NCBI GenBank assembly: GCA_002389055.1
Contig: DGNT01000180.1
Span: 1-10,657, forward strand
DNA length: 10,657 nucleotides
Reading direction: 5' to 3'
DNA from: Alcanivorax sp. UBA4485
GTDB taxonomy: Bacteria; Pseudomonadota; Gammaproteobacteria; Pseudomonadales; Alcanivoracaceae
Positions within the stretch are counted from its first letter, which is position 1, and every line of letters starts with the position of its first letter. This document shows, one piece after another, positions 1 through 6,697 of this stretch. The notes beneath the pieces were generated by a model. It worked only from the letters and a program-made list of their open reading frames with translations, was not told where the DNA came from and searched no databases. Position numbers and translations under genes: made by a program.

Positions 1-1
1 C

Positions 2-73
2 AAACCGGTATCCCGCGCCCAGGTGCTGGAGGCGCTGCAGCGCAACCGGGCGCTTTCCGCCGGCGCTGACTGA
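2..73 (+). CDS. C-terminal tail of an unidentified protein (5' end outside window)
   Basis: The frame beginning at base 2 is open to a TGA at 71-73 and encodes 23 residues including SRAQVLEALQRNR. This amphipathic, charged tail looks like genuine protein. The overlapping frame 1 instead gives a Gly/Pro/Ala-rich string ending at 69. The fragment is too short to identify the protein. Its stop lies 73 bp before the metG ATG and no terminator hairpin is visible between them, so some read-through into metG is possible. The direction is inferred only from the residue composition. Confidence 0.45.
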   Translation, partial: KPVSRAQVLEALQRNRALSAGAD

Positions 74-105
74 TCGCGACGGATGAAATGGCCGGCGCGG
101 GCCAG

Positions 106-111
106 TATCAT
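106..111 (+). promoter_or_regulatory. Candidate -10 element for metG
   Basis: TATCAT lies 35 bp upstream of the metG ATG in an otherwise GC-rich spacer and matches TATAAT at five of six positions. The hexamer at the expected -35 position (83-88, ATGAAA) is a poor match to TTGACA. This is a guess from spacing and local AT content only. Confidence 0.25.
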
Positions 112-146
112 GTCGGTTCGTTTTTCTGCCGACGTTGAAGTTCTCC

Positions 147-2174
147 ATGAGCGAAGCACCCCGCAAGATACTGGTCACCAGCGCCCTGCCCTACGCCAAC
201 GGCCCGATCCATCTGGGCCACCTGTTGGAATACATCCAGACCGACATCTGGGTGCGCTTCCAGAAGCTGCGCGGCGAGCAGTGCCTGTACGTTTGCGCCG
301 ATGACGCCCACGGCACCGCCATCATGCTCAAGGCGGAAGAGAAAGGCATCACGCCGGAGCAGCAGATCGAGCAGGTGAAGGCCGAGCACGAGCGCGACTT
401 CGCCGCCTTCCAGATCCGCTTCGACAACTACTACAGCACTCACAGCCCGGAGAACAAAGCGCTCTCGGAAATGATTTTCCAGCGCAATAAGGACGCCGGC
501 TACATCCTTGAAAAGACCATCACCCAGCTCTACGACCCGGAAAAAGGCATGTTCCTGGCCGACCGGTTCGTGCGCGGCACCTGCCCCAAGTGCAAAACCG
601 CCGACCAGTATGGCGATAATTGCGAGGCCTGCGGCGCCACCTATTCGCCCTCGGAGCTGATCGATCCCTATTCCGCGGTGAGCGGCGCCACGCCGGTGGA
701 AAAAGAAACCACCCAGTTGTTCTTCGACCTGCCCAAGTTCGAGCCCCTGCTGCGTGAATGGACCCGCTCCGGCTCGTTGCAGGAAGGCGTGGCCAACAAG
801 CTGCAGGAGTGGATGGAAGACCTGCAGCCCTGGGACATTTCCCGGGAAGCGCCCTATTTCGGCTTCGAGATTCCCGGCTACCCCGGCAAGTACTTCTATG
901 TGTGGATGGACGCGCCGGTGGGCTACATGGCCAGCTTCCAGAATCTGTGCGAGCGTGAAGGCATCGATTTCGACGACTACTGGAAAGCGGATTCCGACGC
1001 CGAGCTGTATCACTTTATCGGCAAGGACATCATCAATTTCCACGGTCTGTTCTGGCCGGCCATGCTCGACGGCGCCGGGCTGCGCAAACCCACCGCCATC
1101 TTCAGCCACGGCTTCGTCACCGTGAACGGCGCCAAGATGTCCAAGTCCCGCGGCACCTTCATCATGGCGCGCACCTACCTGGACCATCTGGACCCGGAAT
1201 ACCTGCGCTATTACTTCGCCGCCAAACTGAACAGCCGGGTGGACGATTTCGACCTCAACCTGGAAGACTTCGCCCAACGGGTGAACACCGACCTGGTCGG
1301 CAAGGTGGTCAACATCGCCAGCCGCACCGGTAACTTCGTCAAGAAATTCGGCGGCCGGCTCGGCGACGACCTGGACAACCCGTTGCTGGCCCGCGAAGCC
1401 CAGGAAGCCGCCGGCCGCATCGCCGCCTTCTACGAACAGCGGGAATTCAGCAAGGCGATGCGCGAGATCATGAGCCTGGCGGACCACGCCAACGGCTACA
1501 TCGCCGACAAGGCGCCCTGGAGCCTGGCCAAAGAGGACGGCAAGGAACAGGAAGTGCTGGCGATCTGTACCACCGCGCTGAACGTATTCCGCCTGCTGGT
1601 GCTGTACCTGAAACCGGTACTGCCGGGTCTGGCGGAACGCGCCGAGGCCTTCCTGGATATCCCGCCGCTGACCTGGGCGGACGCGGAGACCCTGCTGATT
1701 GACCATCCGATCAACAAGTTCAAGCCGCTGCTGTCACGGGTCGACATGACGCACATCGAAGCGATGCTGACCGACTCCCGCGACACCAACCCGGCGGCGC
1801 CCGCCGAGGAAACAGCGGCCAAGGACGCCCCGGCGGAAGAAGACGACACCATCACCATCGACGACTTCCTCAAGGTCAAGTTACGCGCCGCCCGCATCGC
1901 CAAGGCGGCACCGGTGGAAGGCGCCGACAAGCTGCTGCAACTGACCCTGGACGTGGGTGAGCTGGGCGAGCGCAACGTGTTCGCCGGCGTCAAAAGCAAA
2001 TACCGGCCGGAGGAGCTGGAAGGCCGCATGGTGGTGCTGGTCGCCAACCTGGCGCCGCGCAAGATGAAGTTTGGCGTTTCCGAAGGCATGGTGCTGGCCG
2101 CCGGCCCCGGCGGCGATGACATCTTCCTGCTCAGCCCGGACGACGGTGCCCAGCCCGGCATGGAGGTGCGTTAA
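147..2174 (+). CDS. metG: Methionyl-tRNA synthetase (MetRS), 675 aa
   Basis: This cytoplasmic class I aminoacyl-tRNA synthetase activates methionine with ATP and charges initiator and elongator tRNA-Met. The HIGH-type signature reads HLGH at residues 22-25, inside PYANGPIHLGH. The KMSKS loop is at residues 330-334. The knuckle inserted in the catalytic domain has Cys146, Cys149, Cys159 and Cys162, the zinc-binding pattern of E. coli-type MetRS. An Ala/Glu-rich linker (about 550-570) leads to a C-terminal EMAP-II-like tRNA-binding domain (about 575-675) that also supports dimerisation. Length agrees with the E. coli enzyme (about 677 aa). The ATG at 147 was chosen over an in-frame TTG at 135 because it starts directly at the conserved N-terminus (MSEAPRKILVTSALPYANG) and has GAAG 6 nt upstream. 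The gene ends at a repeat and a strong terminator, so it is probably transcribed apart from the rsx operon downstream. Confidence 0.97.
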   Translation: MSEAPRKILVTSALPYANGPIHLGHLLEYIQTDIWVRFQKLRGEQCLYVCADDAHGTAIMLKAEEKGITPEQQIEQVKAEHERDFAAFQIRFDNYYSTHSPENKALSEMIFQRNKDAGYILEKTITQLYDPEKGMFLADRFVRGTCPKCKTADQYGDNCEACGATYSPSELIDPYSAVSGATPVEKETTQLFFDLPKFEPLLREWTRSGSLQEGVANKLQEWMEDLQPWDISREAPYFGFEIPGYPGKYFYVWMDAPVGYMASFQNLCEREGIDFDDYWKADSDAELYHFIGKDIINFHGLFWPAMLDGAGLRKPTAIFSHGFVTVNGAKMSKSRGTFIMARTYLDHLDPEYLRYYFAAKLNSRVDDFDLNLEDFAQRVNTDLVGKVVNIASRTGNFVKKFGGRLGDDLDNPLLAREAQEAAGRIAAFYEQREFSKAMREIMSLADHANGYIADKAPWSLAKEDGKEQEVLAICTTALNVFRLLVLYLKPVLPGLAERAEAFLDIPPLTWADAETLLIDHPINKFKPLLSRVDMTHIEAMLTDSRDTNPAAPAEETAAKDAPAEEDDTITIDDFLKVKLRAARIAKAAPVEGADKLLQLTLDVGELGERNVFAGVKSKYRPEELEGRMVVLVANLAPRKMKFGVSEGMVLAAGPGGDDIFLLSPDDGAQPGMEVR

Positions 2175-2193
2175 GGCGTCGAAGAGATTACAG

Positions 2194-2279
2194 GGTCTCT
2201 GGAATCCTGCGGGGCAACCTTTGCCGGGAGCTTCGCTCCCTTTCGCGGGCTGGGCCCGCTCCCACAGGCGCTCCCACAA
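2194..2279 (+). repeat. Dispersed REP-like hairpin repeat, copy A
   Basis: This noncoding element holds two neighbouring hairpins: GGGAGC-TTC-GCTCCC (2226-2240) and GCGGGC-TGG-GCCCGC (2245-2259). They are followed by two copies of the CGCTCCCACA motif. Its reverse complement recurs at 10554-10627. After removing a 14-nt insertion (2211-2224) and a 2-nt gap, 69 of 72 aligned bases agree by eye. The insertion carries its own small inverted repeat, GGCAA-CCT-TTGCC. The style resembles the REP elements common between genes in Pseudomonas and Alcanivorax. No transposase is nearby. Confidence 0.8.
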
Positions 2280-2311
2280 AAAAACCGCGGCCAACCGACC
2301 GCGGTTTTTTT
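2278..2311. terminator. Bidirectional intrinsic terminator between metG and the convergent spy-like gene
   Basis: The symmetrical hairpin has arms AAAAAAACCGCGG (2278-2290) and CCGCGGTTTTTTT (2299-2311) around an 8-nt loop. Six G-C pairs are followed by seven Ts on the plus strand and, by symmetry, seven Ts on the minus strand. It lies 103 bp after the metG stop and 42 bp after the stop of the minus-strand gene, so it can end transcription from both sides. Confidence 0.93.
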
Positions 2312-2353
2312 GGTTCCGTGGCGCCCGCGCGGGGCGCCGAACGGACAGGGGGT

Positions 2354-2815
2354 TTACTGACCGCCCTGCTGCTGACGCATCTGTTCCTGCATCTTGCGCA
2401 TCTGCTCACGCTGCTGCTGAGCACGCTTTTCCAGGGTGGCACGCTGCTCTTCGGTGAGCGTGTCCTGGATACGGGCCTGCAGAAGCACGCTCTCGGCGGT
2501 CACATCGCCGGTCAGCTCGCCCAGCTCTTCCGCGTTATCGCGGATTTCGCCTTCGTCATAGTCCGGACCGATCTGGTCGCTCAGAGCCTGTTGCAGCTGC
2601 TGCGCTTCCTTACGCATCTCGGTGATCTTGCCTTCGGAATCCTTGATCATTTCCCGCAGTTCCTGCTTCTGGTCGTCGTTGAGATCGACCATTCGATCCA
2701 GCTGGTCCACCTGATCGCCCTGCTGCTGGCCGGGGGCCGCTTGCTGAGCGGTGGCGGTGGCGCTGAGACCGAGGGCCAACAGGACCATCAGGCTCATTTG
2801 CTTTAAGCTCGTCAT
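2354..2815 (-). CDS. Spy/CpxP-like (LTxxQ) periplasmic protein, 153 aa
   Basis: This is a small exported, helical, highly charged protein. Residues 1-23 form a signal peptide: MTSLKQ, then a hydrophobic core MSLMVLLALGLS, and an Ala-Thr-Ala cleavage site before Gln24. The mature part has no cysteine and is rich in Gln, Glu, Asp and Arg. It contains the LTxxQ-family motif as LTEEQ (120-124) and a related LNDDQ (45-49), with predicted helices and a Gln/Met-rich end (133-153). These features match the Spy/CpxP/LTxxQ family of periplasmic chaperones and envelope- or metal-stress proteins, but similarity beyond the motifs is low. The start at 2815 was chosen because GGGAGA lies 5 nt upstream (minus-strand bases 2826-2821) and the signal peptide begins there; a start at 2851 would add 12 unlikely residues. 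The gene is divergent from rsxA and convergent with metG, so it is its own transcription unit. Confidence 0.75.
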   Translation of the reverse strand: MTSLKQMSLMVLLALGLSATATAQQAAPGQQQGDQVDQLDRMVDLNDDQKQELREMIKDSEGKITEMRKEAQQLQQALSDQIGPDYDEGEIRDNAEELGELTGDVTAESVLLQARIQDTLTEEQRATLEKRAQQQREQMRKMQEQMRQQQGGQ

Positions 2816-2859
2816 AGAGATCTCCCAGACGTTGTATGCACATGGTGTCAATTCGTGAA

Positions 2860-2967
2860 CGGGTCACGCTACCGGATCAGGCAACGCGACGTCACCCCCG
2901 GTTCCCCAGGCTTCACCGGACGGCCTCCTCCGACCCCCGGGTCACGGCTGTGCAGCCGAGTCATGAC
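2860..2967. promoter_or_regulatory. Possible operator sites in the divergent spacer
   Basis: The spacer between the divergent spy-like gene and rsxA (2816-3045) holds a 9-bp direct repeat, CGGGTCACG, at 2860-2868 and 2938-2946. The second copy runs into a perfect inverted repeat, CGGCTG-TG-CAGCCG (2945-2958). Just beyond it is the 8-bp palindrome GTCATGAC (2960-2967). Such symmetry suits regulator binding upstream of rsxA, but short repeats also arise by chance in GC-rich DNA. No known box (for example SoxR, Fnr or CpxR) was recognised. Confidence 0.25.
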
Positions 2968-3004
2968 GCGGGGTCCAGCGGGACACCTCGAAAACGGAAA
3001 ATTT

Positions 3005-3013
3005 TGCTAAACT
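3005..3013 (+). promoter_or_regulatory. Candidate extended -10 promoter of the rsx operon
   Basis: TGCTAAACT (a TG dinucleotide, one base, then TAAACT) sits in the only AT-rich patch before rsxA and would start transcription roughly 25 bp before the rsxA ATG. The -35 position has no good TTGACA match, which fits an extended -10 promoter or an activated one. The assignment rests on pattern alone. Confidence 0.4.
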
Positions 3014-3045
3014 CGCCGTTCCCAAGCGCGAACCGACCCTAATTG

Positions 3046-3630
3046 ATGACCGAATACCTTCTCATCCTGATCAGCGCGGTGCTGGTGAACAACTTCGTCC
3101 TGGTGCAGTTTCTCGGCCTGTGCCCGTTCATGGGCGTCTCCAATAAGGTGGAGACGGCCATGGGCATGTCGCTGGCCACCACCTTCGTGCTGACCCTGTC
3201 ATCGGTGCTCGCCTACCTCACCTGGGCCTATATCCTGGTGCCGTTCGACCTCGAGTATCTGCGCACCATCAGTTTTATCCTGGTGATCGCGGTGGCGGTG
3301 CAGTTCACCGAGATGTTCGTTAAAAAAGCCAGCCCGCTGCTGTACCGGGTGTTGGGCGTGTTCCTGCCGCTGATCACCTCCAACTGCGCGGTGCTCGGCG
3401 TCGCCTTGCTCAATGTCCGTCAGAGCGATGCCACCTTCATGAGCTCCCTGACCTACGGCCTGGGCGCGGCCCTGGGCTTCTCGCTGGTACTGATTCTGTT
3501 CGCCGCCATGCGTGAGCGGATCGCCGTGGCGGATGTGCCGGAGGCGTTCCGCGGCCCCAGCATCGGGCTGATCACCGCCGGGCTGATGTCGCTGGCGTTC
3601 ATGGGCTTTTCAGGGCTGATCAAGTTATGA
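3046..3630 (+). CDS. rsxA: Rsx/Rnf electron-transport complex membrane subunit A, 194 aa
   Basis: RsxA (RnfA) is a six-helix inner-membrane core subunit related to RsxE with inverted topology. The protein matches E. coli RsxA almost throughout, including LVNNFVLVQFLGLCPFMGVS, TAMGM, QFTEM, PLITSNCAVLGVALLN, ADVPEAFRG and AGLMSLAFMGFSG. Cys26 and Cys114 are the conserved membrane cysteines that, in Rnf structures, hold a cluster shared with RsxE. The ATG at 3046 was preferred to the TTG directly before it (3043) because family members begin M-T-[DE]-Y. No clear Shine-Dalgarno sequence precedes it. It is the first gene of the operon; its stop overlaps the rsxB start in ATGA. The symbol rnfA is equally used. 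Confidence 0.96.
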   Translation: MTEYLLILISAVLVNNFVLVQFLGLCPFMGVSNKVETAMGMSLATTFVLTLSSVLAYLTWAYILVPFDLEYLRTISFILVIAVAVQFTEMFVKKASPLLYRVLGVFLPLITSNCAVLGVALLNVRQSDATFMSSLTYGLGAALGFSLVLILFAAMRERIAVADVPEAFRGPSIGLITAGLMSLAFMGFSGLIKL

Positions 3631-4211
3631 CCACGGTACTCATCGCCATCGCCGCCCTGCTCGGGCTGGCCGCGTTGTTCGGCGCGGTACTCGGCTACGC
3701 CTCGGAGAAATTCAAGGTAGAAGGCGACCCGATCGTGGAGCAGATCGACGCCCTGCTGCCGCAAACCCAGTGCGGCCAGTGCGGCCACCCCGGCTGCCGC
3801 CCCTACGCGGAGGCCATCGCCGAAGGCGAGGAACACAACCGCTGCCCGCCCGGCGGCGACACCACCGTGGAAGCGCTCGCCGATCTGCTCGGCCGCGAGG
3901 TGCTGCCGCTGGATAACGAGGGCGCCGAAGACGCCAGCGTGGAACGCGTGGCGTACATCCGCGAGGACGAATGCATCGGCTGCACCAAGTGCATTCAGGC
4001 CTGCCCGGTGGACGCCATCGTCGGCGCCGCCAAACAGATGCACACGGTGATCGCCGACGAGTGCACCGGCTGCGACCTGTGCGTGGACCCCTGTCCGGTG
4101 GACTGCATCGACATGATCGAGCGCCCGGTGACCCTGGCCACCTGGACCTGGGACCGGCCCGCCGGCATCGGCCGCCGCCCGGAACAGCGCATTGAGGTGG
4201 TCAATCTATGA
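3627..4211 (+). CDS. rsxB: Rsx/Rnf ferredoxin-type iron-sulfur subunit B, 194 aa
   Basis: RsxB (RnfB) is an N-terminally anchored iron-sulfur protein that relays electrons within the complex. Residues 4-23 form one membrane helix. A four-cysteine domain follows (Cys49, Cys52, Cys57, Cys73; LLPQTQCGQCGHPGC), which binds a [4Fe-4S] cluster in this family. The C-terminal half has two 4Fe-4S ferredoxin motifs: Cys116/119/122/126 (CIGCTKCIQACP) and Cys146/149/152/156 (CTGCDLCVDPCP). All cluster ligands are present. The size is that of the short E. coli-type RsxB (192 aa) and not the longer multi-ferredoxin RnfB of clostridia. The start overlaps rsxA by 4 bases and the stop overlaps rsxC by 4 bases, indicating translational coupling. 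Confidence 0.96.
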   Translation: MTTVLIAIAALLGLAALFGAVLGYASEKFKVEGDPIVEQIDALLPQTQCGQCGHPGCRPYAEAIAEGEEHNRCPPGGDTTVEALADLLGREVLPLDNEGAEDASVERVAYIREDECIGCTKCIQACPVDAIVGAAKQMHTVIADECTGCDLCVDPCPVDCIDMIERPVTLATWTWDRPAGIGRRPEQRIEVVNL

Positions 4212-6697
4212 GCGCGAATCCGTCCCTGCTCCAGCGTCTGCTGCCCGGCACACGGCGCGCGCCGGTACATGACTTCCCCGGCGGCGTGCACCCCGCCGAA
4301 CACAAAACCGTGTCCAACCAGACGCCGATCACGCCGGGTCCGCGGCCCGCGCAGCTGGTGCTGCCGCTGAATATGCACCTGGGGGCGCCGGCACGGCCCG
4401 TCGTCGCGGTGGGCGACCAGATCCTGAAAGGCCAGATGCTGGCCGAGCCCACCGGCGCCGTGAGCGCCGCGCTGCACGCGCCCACCTCCGGCACCGTGGT
4501 GGCCCTGGGGCCGCGCCCGATTCAGCACCCCTCCGGCATGGACGCGCTGTGCATCGTGCTGGCGCCGGACGGCGAGGACCGCTGGGCCGAGCGTCGGCCG
4601 GTGGCCGACCACACCCGCCTGGGCCCGGGCAAACTGATTGCCCTGCTGCGCGACGCCGGTGTCGCCGGGCTGGGCGGCGCCGGCTTTCCCACCAGCGTCA
4701 AGGTCAGCCTGGGCGACCATCAGCGCGTCGAGCAGTTGATCATCAACGCGGTGGAATGCGAGCCCTACATCACCGCCGACGACCGCCTGATGCGCGAGCG
4801 GGCGGACGAAATCCTGCTCGGCGTTCAGATTCTGCAGTACTTGCTCAATCCCCACGACACCCTGATCGGCATCGAGGACAACAAGCCCGAAGCCATCGCC
4901 GCCCTGCGCGCCGCCTGCGCGGGCAGCGACGTGGAAATCCGCGTGGTGCCCACCAAGTACCCTTCCGGCGGTGAAAAACAGCTGATCCAGCTACTCACTG
5001 GCAAAGAGGTCCCCAGCGGCAGCATCCCCGCCCAGTGCGGCGTGGTCTGCCAGAATGTGGGCACCGCCTGGGCGGTGAAACGGGCGGTGCACGACGGCGA
5101 GCCGCTGCTGTCGCGCATCACCACGGTGACCGGCGACGCCGTGGCGCGCCCCGGCAACTACGAAGTGTGGCTGGGTACCCCTGTGGCCGATCTGCTGCAC
5201 CACGCCGGCGTCGATAAGGACCGGCTCGGCCGTCTGGTGATGGGCGGCCCGATGATGGGCTTTACCCTGCACGATCCGTCGGTGCCGGTGGTCAAGACCA
5301 GCAACTGCGTAATCGCCGCCAGCGCCGAGGAGCTGCCGGAACCGCCGCCGGAGCAGGCGTGCATCCGCTGCGGCGCCTGCGCCGAGGTGTGTCCGGCCAA
5401 TTTGCTGCCGCAACAGCTCTACTGGTACGCGAAGACCGACGATTTCGAGCGCGCCCAGCACCACAACCTTATGGACTGCATCGAGTGCGGCGCCTGCGCC
5501 TATGTGTGCCCCAGCCATATTCCCCTGGTGCAGTACTACCGTTACGCCAAGGGCGAGATCCGCACCCAGACCGCCGAGCAGATCAAAGCGGACCGGGCCC
5601 GGGAGCGCTTCGAGGCGCGTCAGGCCCGGCTGGAACGGGAGCAGGCGGAGAAAGAAGCCCGCCGCCGCGCCCGCCTGGAAGCCAACCGCAAGAAACAGGA
5701 AGCGGCGGCGGACAGTGCCCCCGGCGCCGGCGACGACAAGCTGGCGGCACTGAAGAAAGAAGTCGGCCAGGCCTCCAGCGCCTACAAAGCGGCGGTAAAA
5801 GCGGCCAAGACCGCCGAAGCCCAGGAAGCGGACAACGCCGCCGAGCTGCGTGCGCGCGCCGACAGCCTCAAGGCCGAAGCGGACCGTGCCAAAGCGGCCC
5901 TGCGCGACGCCAAGGCCGCTGCGCCGGCGCAGCCGGCGGCGGCGCCCGCCGAATCCTCGGCACTGGCGGACCTCAAGAAGGCGGTGGGCGAAGCCTCCAG
6001 CGCCTACAAGGCGGCGGTGAAAGCCGCCAAGAACGCCGAGGCCGAGCAATCCGACGACGCCGCCGAATTGCGCGCCCGGGCGGACCAGTTGAAAGCGGAG
6101 GCGGACCGCCTGAAGGCCGAGCTGCGCGAGGCCAAAGCGGCCCAGGGACCGGCGGCCGCCCCCGCCGCGCCGGCACCGCCAAAGCAGGACGGCGACACGC
6201 CCGACAGCAAGACGACCGTCGACAAGGCGGCGGTGGATGATGACGCGGCCGCCAAGCGTCAAAAGCGCCTGAAAGCCCTGAAAACCGCCTACAACATGGC
6301 CCACAAACAGTACAAGGAAGCCCACGCCGCGGTGGAACGGGCCGAGCGCGCCGGCCAGGACAGCGACGAGGCCCTCGCCGCCATGCACGCCAAGGTGGAG
6401 AAACTGAAAGCCAAGGCGGACCATTGCCGCGACGCCCTGGACGCGCTGGTGGAACAGGCCAAGGCGGATATCCTCGCCCACACCGGCAAGGACCTGAAAA
6501 CCCTGAAGCTGGACGCGGCCCGGGCGGAAAGCGCCCTGCGCGACAAGGCCGATGAACTGGAGCGGCGCCGCGACACCTCGGACGCGGACACCCTGGAAAC
6601 CCTGAATTCGGAACTGGACGCCTTGCAAGAACACGCGCAACTGACCCGCCTGGCATTAAAAACCGCCGTGGAAGAACAGGGGCTGGTGGAAGAATGA
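4208..6697 (+). CDS. rsxC: Rsx/Rnf NADH-binding subunit C with long repeat-bearing tail, 829 aa
   Basis: RsxC (RnfC) is the peripheral subunit that oxidises NADH through FMN and passes electrons to its clusters. The N-terminal domain has the family signature FPGGVHPAEHKTVSN and the glycine-rich FMN/NADH loop GLGGAGFPT (GGAGFP at 156-161). Two 4Fe-4S motifs follow: Cys385/388/391/395 (CIRCGACAEVCP) and Cys424/427/430/434 (CIECGACAYVCP). After about residue 455 the protein becomes a highly charged Ala/Lys/Glu/Arg helical region to its end, including two near-identical 61-residue units (511-571 and 585-645) and two diverged ones (about 687-747 and 762-822). E. coli RsxC (740 aa) also has an Ala/Lys-rich repetitive tail, so extension is a family trait, but this one is long. 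Both ends overlap neighbouring genes by 4 bases (ATGA). The long open frame on the opposite strand is a composition artefact. Confidence 0.95.
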   Translation: MSANPSLLQRLLPGTRRAPVHDFPGGVHPAEHKTVSNQTPITPGPRPAQLVLPLNMHLGAPARPVVAVGDQILKGQMLAEPTGAVSAALHAPTSGTVVALGPRPIQHPSGMDALCIVLAPDGEDRWAERRPVADHTRLGPGKLIALLRDAGVAGLGGAGFPTSVKVSLGDHQRVEQLIINAVECEPYITADDRLMRERADEILLGVQILQYLLNPHDTLIGIEDNKPEAIAALRAACAGSDVEIRVVPTKYPSGGEKQLIQLLTGKEVPSGSIPAQCGVVCQNVGTAWAVKRAVHDGEPLLSRITTVTGDAVARPGNYEVWLGTPVADLLHHAGVDKDRLGRLVMGGPMMGFTLHDPSVPVVKTSNCVIAASAEELPEPPPEQACIRCGACAEVCPANLLPQQLYWYAKTDDFERAQHHNLMDCIECGACAYVCPSHIPLVQYYRYAKGEIRTQTAEQIKADRARERFEARQARLEREQAEKEARRRARLEANRKKQEAAADSAPGAGDDKLAALKKEVGQASSAYKAAVKAAKTAEAQEADNAAELRARADSLKAEADRAKAALRDAKAAAPAQPAAAPAESSALADLKKAVGEASSAYKAAVKAAKNAEAEQSDDAAELRARADQLKAEADRLKAELREAKAAQGPAAAPAAPAPPKQDGDTPDSKTTVDKAAVDDDAAAKRQKRLKALKTAYNMAHKQYKEAHAAVERAERAGQDSDEALAAMHAKVEKLKAKADHCRDALDALVEQAKADILAHTGKDLKTLKLDAARAESALRDKADELERRRDTSDADTLETLNSELDALQEHAQLTRLALKTAVEEQGLVEE
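5738..5920 (+). repeat. In-frame tail repeat unit 1 within rsxC (residues 511-571)
   Basis: This unit encodes a predicted helical hairpin with core ASSAYKAAVKAAK, followed by AAELRARAD and LKAEADR. It aligns without gaps to the unit at 5960-6142, with 48 of 61 residues identical by eye. Many differences at the DNA level are synonymous, so it is an older duplication under protein-level constraint and not a recent copy. Confidence 0.85.
5960..6142 (+). repeat. In-frame tail repeat unit 2 within rsxC (residues 585-645)
   Basis: This is the second copy of the 61-residue unit, offset by 74 residues from the first. The two are joined by an Ala/Pro-rich linker (about 572-584), and a similar Ala/Pro-rich stretch follows this copy. 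Two further diverged units, around residues 687-747 and 762-822, keep the pattern LK..A..A...YK.A and LKA.AD in the same register. Confidence 0.85.

Noticed and set aside
108..1706. 532-residue open frame on the minus strand opposite metG
   Set aside because: It mirrors metG codon periodicity in GC-rich DNA, shows no domain, and conflicts with an unmistakable metG on the other strand.
2318..2806. 162-residue plus-strand open frame opposite the spy-like gene
   Set aside because: It overlaps the terminator-side spacer and is mostly leucine runs from the complement of Gln/Glu codons. The minus strand has a signal peptide, a ribosome site and LTxxQ motifs.
2831..2859. Possible minus-strand promoter for the spy-like gene: TTCACG (2854-2859), 17 bp, TACAAC (2831-2836)
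   Set aside because: The spacing is right but each hexamer matches only 4 of 6, and the predicted start would fall in the ribosome binding site. A nearby TTGACA on the same strand has no -10 at proper distance.
5359..6240. 293-residue alternative plus-strand frame inside rsxC
   Set aside because: It is an Arg/Gly/Pro-rich frame-shifted reading of the rsxC tail with no domain. The +829-aa frame carries all cluster motifs.
4991..6640. 549-residue open frame on the minus strand opposite rsxC
   Set aside because: It is low-complexity Gly/Arg/Leu-rich and arises from the complement of rsxC codons, including its repeated tail. It has no motif or ribosome site.
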